Positions 6,998-9,013 of a stretch of DNA of 9,013 bases are shown here, in pieces; position 1 is the first letter of the stretch, and every line of letters begins with the position of its first letter. This DNA is from Ktedonobacter sp. 13_1_20CM_4_53_11 (GTDB lineage Bacteria; Chloroflexota; Ktedonobacteria; Ktedonobacterales; Ktedonobacteraceae): NCBI GenBank assembly GCA_001919995.1, contig MNIY01000003.1, positions 1 through 9,013 on the forward strand, in the 5' to 3' direction. The notes beneath the pieces are model-generated. The model worked only from the letters and a program-made list of their open reading frames with translations, did no database searches and was not told where the DNA came from. The position numbers and the translations under genes are program-made.

Positions 6998-7187
6998 GTA
7001 AATGTCATCGCTCGATGGCGGCAAAGTGGTCCCATTCGATGGCGTCATGCAGGAACCTTGTTGACCAGGGGACAGTGGCTTTATAAGCCTGGAAAGCGCT
7101 TTGAGGCGAAAGCCGAGAAGAGGTCAGCGGGTGACGAAGACGTCACAGAATGCTCCCACTTTGCCGCCATCAAGCGATCACGTTTAC
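6998..7187. mobile_element. 190-bp MITE-like element or insertion-sequence remnant
   Basis: Arms 6998-7046 and 7139-7187 are inverted repeats, 40 of 49 positions matching, with a perfect 16-bp core (7014-7029 and 7156-7171, GATGGCGGCAAAGTGG). The 92-bp centre has no coding capacity. TCGATGGCG also repeats directly within the left arm (7012-7020 and 7036-7044). Multiple short repeats with GGCAAAGTGG-like sequence resemble the ends of IS21-family elements, and possible TG/CA termini occur just outside (6993 and 7193). No clear target-site duplication was found. The family assignment is tentative; the inverted-repeat structure itself is certain. Confidence 0.6.
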
Positions 7188-7349
7188 AGATCAAAGGATA
7201 GGAAACGTGGCACTTCCTCATATGCTTTCTCGATGGAAGCGCAGACCTTGGAACGAGAAAATGCCCTCAATTTGGTAAATAATGCCTGGACGCATATGCC
7301 TTATGGATCGGCGACCATCAGTTGGAAACCGGCTAGCCAGAGGTTGACT

Positions 7350-7739
7350 CTACCTCCTGCTTCCCCTTTCTGTCTGGTCATCGATAACGATGACCACTCC
7401 GATATAGGTCTGGGCTATATTAGCCAGGACGTGGATACAGAGATTCAGGTTGATCTTCCCACGTTCGGGGATGGTGCCTTCAACTGAGGTGCGTACAATC
7501 GTGTCGGGTAAATGTTGCATCCGCATAGTGTGAAGTATTCCAATCAAACCAAGTTGGGGATAGGTGCTAAAGACTTCCTGATACCGCTTGCCGAGAGCCC
7601 TGGATGGATCGAGATGGAGAATGCTCACAAGTGCAGCGTTCCAGGTGATGATCGTGTCTGAAGAATCGATGATGATCACGCCCTCGGAGAGACAACCCAG
7701 GACGCTCTCGATGAATTGGTGTGTTAAAGGGACTGCCAT
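7350..7739 (-). CDS. Short stand-alone PAS-domain protein, possibly a truncated sensor
   Basis: The 129-aa product is almost entirely one PAS fold (residues about 9-123): FIESVLGCLSEGVIIID, then DTIITWNAAL, a helix ending ALGKRYQEVF, and the last strand GVVIVIDDQTE. ATG 7739 is chosen over an in-frame TTG at 7751 because GGGAG lies about six bases upstream of the ATG. PAS domains bind small ligands or mediate protein contacts. In histidine kinases, GVVIVIDDQTE is normally followed by a linker helix and a catalytic module; here the frame ends at once (GSRR, stop) after a GGGG tract. Other frames downstream also stop quickly and show no kinase motifs, so this is either a genuine single-domain PAS protein or a relic of a larger sensor. 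A cytoplasmic location is expected. Confidence 0.75.
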   Translation of the reverse strand: MAVPLTHQFIESVLGCLSEGVIIIDSSDTIITWNAALVSILHLDPSRALGKRYQEVFSTYPQLGLIGILHTMRMQHLPDTIVRTSVEGTIPERGKINLNLCIHVLANIAQTYIGVVIVIDDQTERGSRR

Positions 7740-7791
7740 AGGTTCTCCCAATTCCGTTCAATCTGCGTTTCTACTGTAGGAAGAAGATTCC

Positions 7792-7820
7792 AGTATACAT
7801 TCTGGGCTTCTCTCTTTAAA
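7792..7820 (-). promoter_or_regulatory. Predicted sigma70-type promoter of the PAS gene
   Basis: On the minus strand TTTAAA (7820-7815) and TATACT (7797-7792) are separated by 17 bp, placing the start of transcription about 45 nt before the ATG at 7739. The -35 matches four of six consensus bases. Confidence 0.5.
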
Positions 7821-7901
7821 CGGTGTAGGTAGTCCTTTTGGTACAAGAAGGATGTTCCGTTTCTGCAATTTGGAGATTGAGAGTAGGAGAAAGAGGACAA
7901 A

Positions 7902-7946
7902 TAAAACGAGGTAGGAAGCCTTTTCTTGCGAGTTTTCCTACCTCGT
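7902..7946 (-). terminator. Rho-independent terminator after tRNA-Pro
   Basis: Read on the minus strand, ACGAGGTAGGAA (7946-7935) and TTCCTACCTCGT (7917-7906) form a perfect 12-bp stem with a 17-nt loop, followed directly by TTTTAT. It begins 9 nt after the tRNA 3' end and should separate tRNA transcription from the PAS gene. Confidence 0.85.
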
Positions 7947-7954
7947 CTGATGAG

Positions 7955-8028
7955 TCGGGGTGAGAGGATTTGAACCTCCGACCACTTCAACCCCATTGAA
8001 GTGCGCTACCGGGCTGCGCTACACCCCG
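7955..8028 (-). tRNA. tRNA-Pro, anticodon GGG
   Basis: The 74-nt cloverleaf folds fully: acceptor CGGGGTG/CACCCCG with discriminator A, D stem GCGC/GCGC, anticodon stem CTTCA/TGAAG around the loop ATGGGGT, variable loop TGGTC, T arm GGAGG-TTCAAAT-CCTCT. The anticodon GGG reads CCC and CCU proline codons. The 3' CCA is not encoded (CTC follows the discriminator), so it must be added by nucleotidyltransferase. Confidence 0.95.
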
Positions 8029-8044
8029 TTATTGGAACGAAACA

Positions 8045-8074
8045 AGTATAGCAGAAAAATGACCTGTCCGTCAA
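8045..8074 (-). promoter_or_regulatory. Predicted promoter of tRNA-Pro
   Basis: On the minus strand TTGACG (8074-8069) and TATACT (8050-8045) are 18 bp apart, and the -10 is 16 nt upstream of the tRNA 5' end, as expected for a short leader removed by RNase P. Confidence 0.75.
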
Positions 8075-8154
8075 TAGTTCAAATCCCGTTATCCCGTTCC
8101 ATAATTCCGTCAGGCAACATGGGGCCTTCCTCCCGAGAAAGACCCGCAAAATGC

Positions 8155-8169
8155 AACCTTATGAAGGTT
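8155..8169. promoter_or_regulatory. Small inverted repeat upstream of the J-domain gene
   Basis: AACCTT-atg-AAGGTT is a perfect 6+6 inverted repeat ending about 54 bp before the ATG at 8223. It could be an operator for that gene; it does not match the CIRCE heat-shock element, and chance is possible. Confidence 0.3.
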
Positions 8170-8222
8170 CAATCGTCTAATTACTAGAAGTCATTTATCA
8201 AGCGATCAACTACTCATTAGCA

Positions 8223-8984
8223 ATGAAACAATTTACTGATTACTACTCGGTACTGGACGTCGATGCGAATGCCCCGGCCGAGGTCATTAAAAAAGCATTC
8301 AAACACCGGGCGCTGCAATACCACCCGGACGTATACAAAGGCGAGGATGCGGAAGAGAGGATGCGAGAAATCTTGCTCGCATACCAGACACTGATCGATC
8401 CCGAACGCCGCCGAACTTATAACCTGAGCCGCTCGGAACACGTGATGGGCAGATCCGTACCGGCAGAAAATACCACCGACGTATCTCCTGCCGCCCGCCA
8501 TGACCGCAAGCGCTACTATGCGTTCCCCGTATTCAACAACGGTACGCCAGCACAAATCGACCTGGGTGAGATCACGTACCTGCTTTCCGCCAGTGAAGTA
8601 AACAGGCTGAAAGAGCAGGGCATGTTGCGCGGCGCGAAGGCTCCCTCCATGGCAGAGACATATTACTGCCATCGCTGCCATCATCATTGGCAAGCAGCCT
8701 CACCCCCGGCGTTTTGTCCAGAGTGTAAGGCGCGAGATTGGCGCGAGTACCTGCTGCTGCGCTGCCAGCACTGCCATGCGGTCTTCGAAAGCGAGCAGAT
8801 TCGTTACGAGGTTGGTACACTGCAATATGGTGACGGCGCGCTCTGCCCACCCTACGAATTGTTCCCCCTGTGTCCCTACTGTGGCAAAGCCGAGTGGTGT
8901 CCCGCAGAAGAAGATCGCCTGTGGAACGTGCGAGACAGGGCGGCGAGAATAGCCAAATGGCGGCGGCGTTTCGGACTTCAGTAA
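8223..8984 (+). CDS. J-domain co-chaperone-like protein with C-terminal zinc ribbons
   Basis: This 253-aa protein starts with a J domain (about residues 5-67: DYYSVLDVDANAPAEVIKKA, then the HPD triad at 34-36, which stimulates Hsp70/DnaK ATPase in this family). It lacks the Gly/Phe region, the CxxCxGxG repeats and the client-binding domains of true DnaJ, so it is a specialised J protein. The C-terminal half has two CxxC pairs in each of two probable zinc ribbons: C149/C152 with C165/C168 and C181/C184 with C217/C220. It probably recruits DnaK to a specific client. The start is the first ATG after an in-frame stop at 8178-8180; no good Shine-Dalgarno is present, so initiation may be weak or leaderless. 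The gene is convergent with nothing visible; downstream only 29 bp remain. Confidence 0.9.
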   Translation: MKQFTDYYSVLDVDANAPAEVIKKAFKHRALQYHPDVYKGEDAEERMREILLAYQTLIDPERRRTYNLSRSEHVMGRSVPAENTTDVSPAARHDRKRYYAFPVFNNGTPAQIDLGEITYLLSASEVNRLKEQGMLRGAKAPSMAETYYCHRCHHHWQAASPPAFCPECKARDWREYLLLRCQHCHAVFESEQIRYEVGTLQYGDGALCPPYELFPLCPYCGKAEWCPAEEDRLWNVRDRAARIAKWRRRFGLQ

Positions 8985-9013
8985 CAGAGGATTGCACTAC
9001 ATATCGCTTTGTT

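Noticed and set aside
7101..7487. 128-aa plus-strand open frame
   Set aside because: It begins inside the palindromic element and overlaps the PAS gene antisense; no motif or start signal.
7955..8028. tRNA-Pro as an integration attachment site
   Set aside because: No second copy of the tRNA 3' end and no integrase gene is visible in the window.
1..9013. CRISPR array or toxin-antitoxin/defence cassette
   Set aside because: No regularly spaced identical repeats with unique spacers, and no nuclease, methyltransferase or toxin motifs were seen.

Overview
The window looks like an accessory stretch of a GC-rich, probably soil-type bacterial chromosome. The very long AfsR/MalT-like STAND regulators with an N-terminal BTAD module, a J-domain protein fused to zinc ribbons, and a tRNA without an encoded CCA suggest Chloroflexota of the Ktedonobacteria type. 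This assignment is inference from gene style, not from a marker gene.

Layout. Positions 1-5978 hold two tandem minus-strand regulator genes. The upstream one (5978 to 2139) is complete: winged helix, BTAD, AAA/STAND ATPase and a long TPR-like tail, 1279 aa. The downstream one (1583 to beyond position 1) is a close paralogue of its ATPase and tail. It begins exactly at the ATPase module, so it has no DNA-binding or BTAD part. Its reading frame is open through all 527 codons visible. A 555-bp AT-richer spacer rich in palindromes, including a perfect 22-bp one, separates the two.

The divergent region 5979-6605 separates the large regulator from a plus-strand gene for a small four-helix membrane protein (6606-6995). 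It is built from two related promoter-and-leader units pointing outward. Each has heptamers of CTTTCAT type at exact 11-bp spacing just upstream of a TATACT/TACACT -10 box. This is the geometry used by OmpR/PhoB-type winged helices, the fold expected at the N-terminus of the large regulator. The simplest reading is a shared regulatory circuit: the regulator, or a PhoB-like response regulator, acts on both its own gene and the membrane-protein gene.

Positions 6998-7187 form a 190-bp element with 49-bp imperfect terminal inverted repeats and no transposase, most likely a non-autonomous or decayed insertion element. It abuts the stop codon of the membrane protein. Then come a short stand-alone PAS-domain gene (7739-7350, minus), a strong terminator, tRNA-Pro(GGG) on the minus strand with a recognisable promoter, and a plus-strand J-domain/zinc-ribbon protein (8223-8984).

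The main points of interest are the regulator pair with and without a DNA-binding head, the duplicated divergent promoter with 11-bp heptamer arrays, and the palindromic element.
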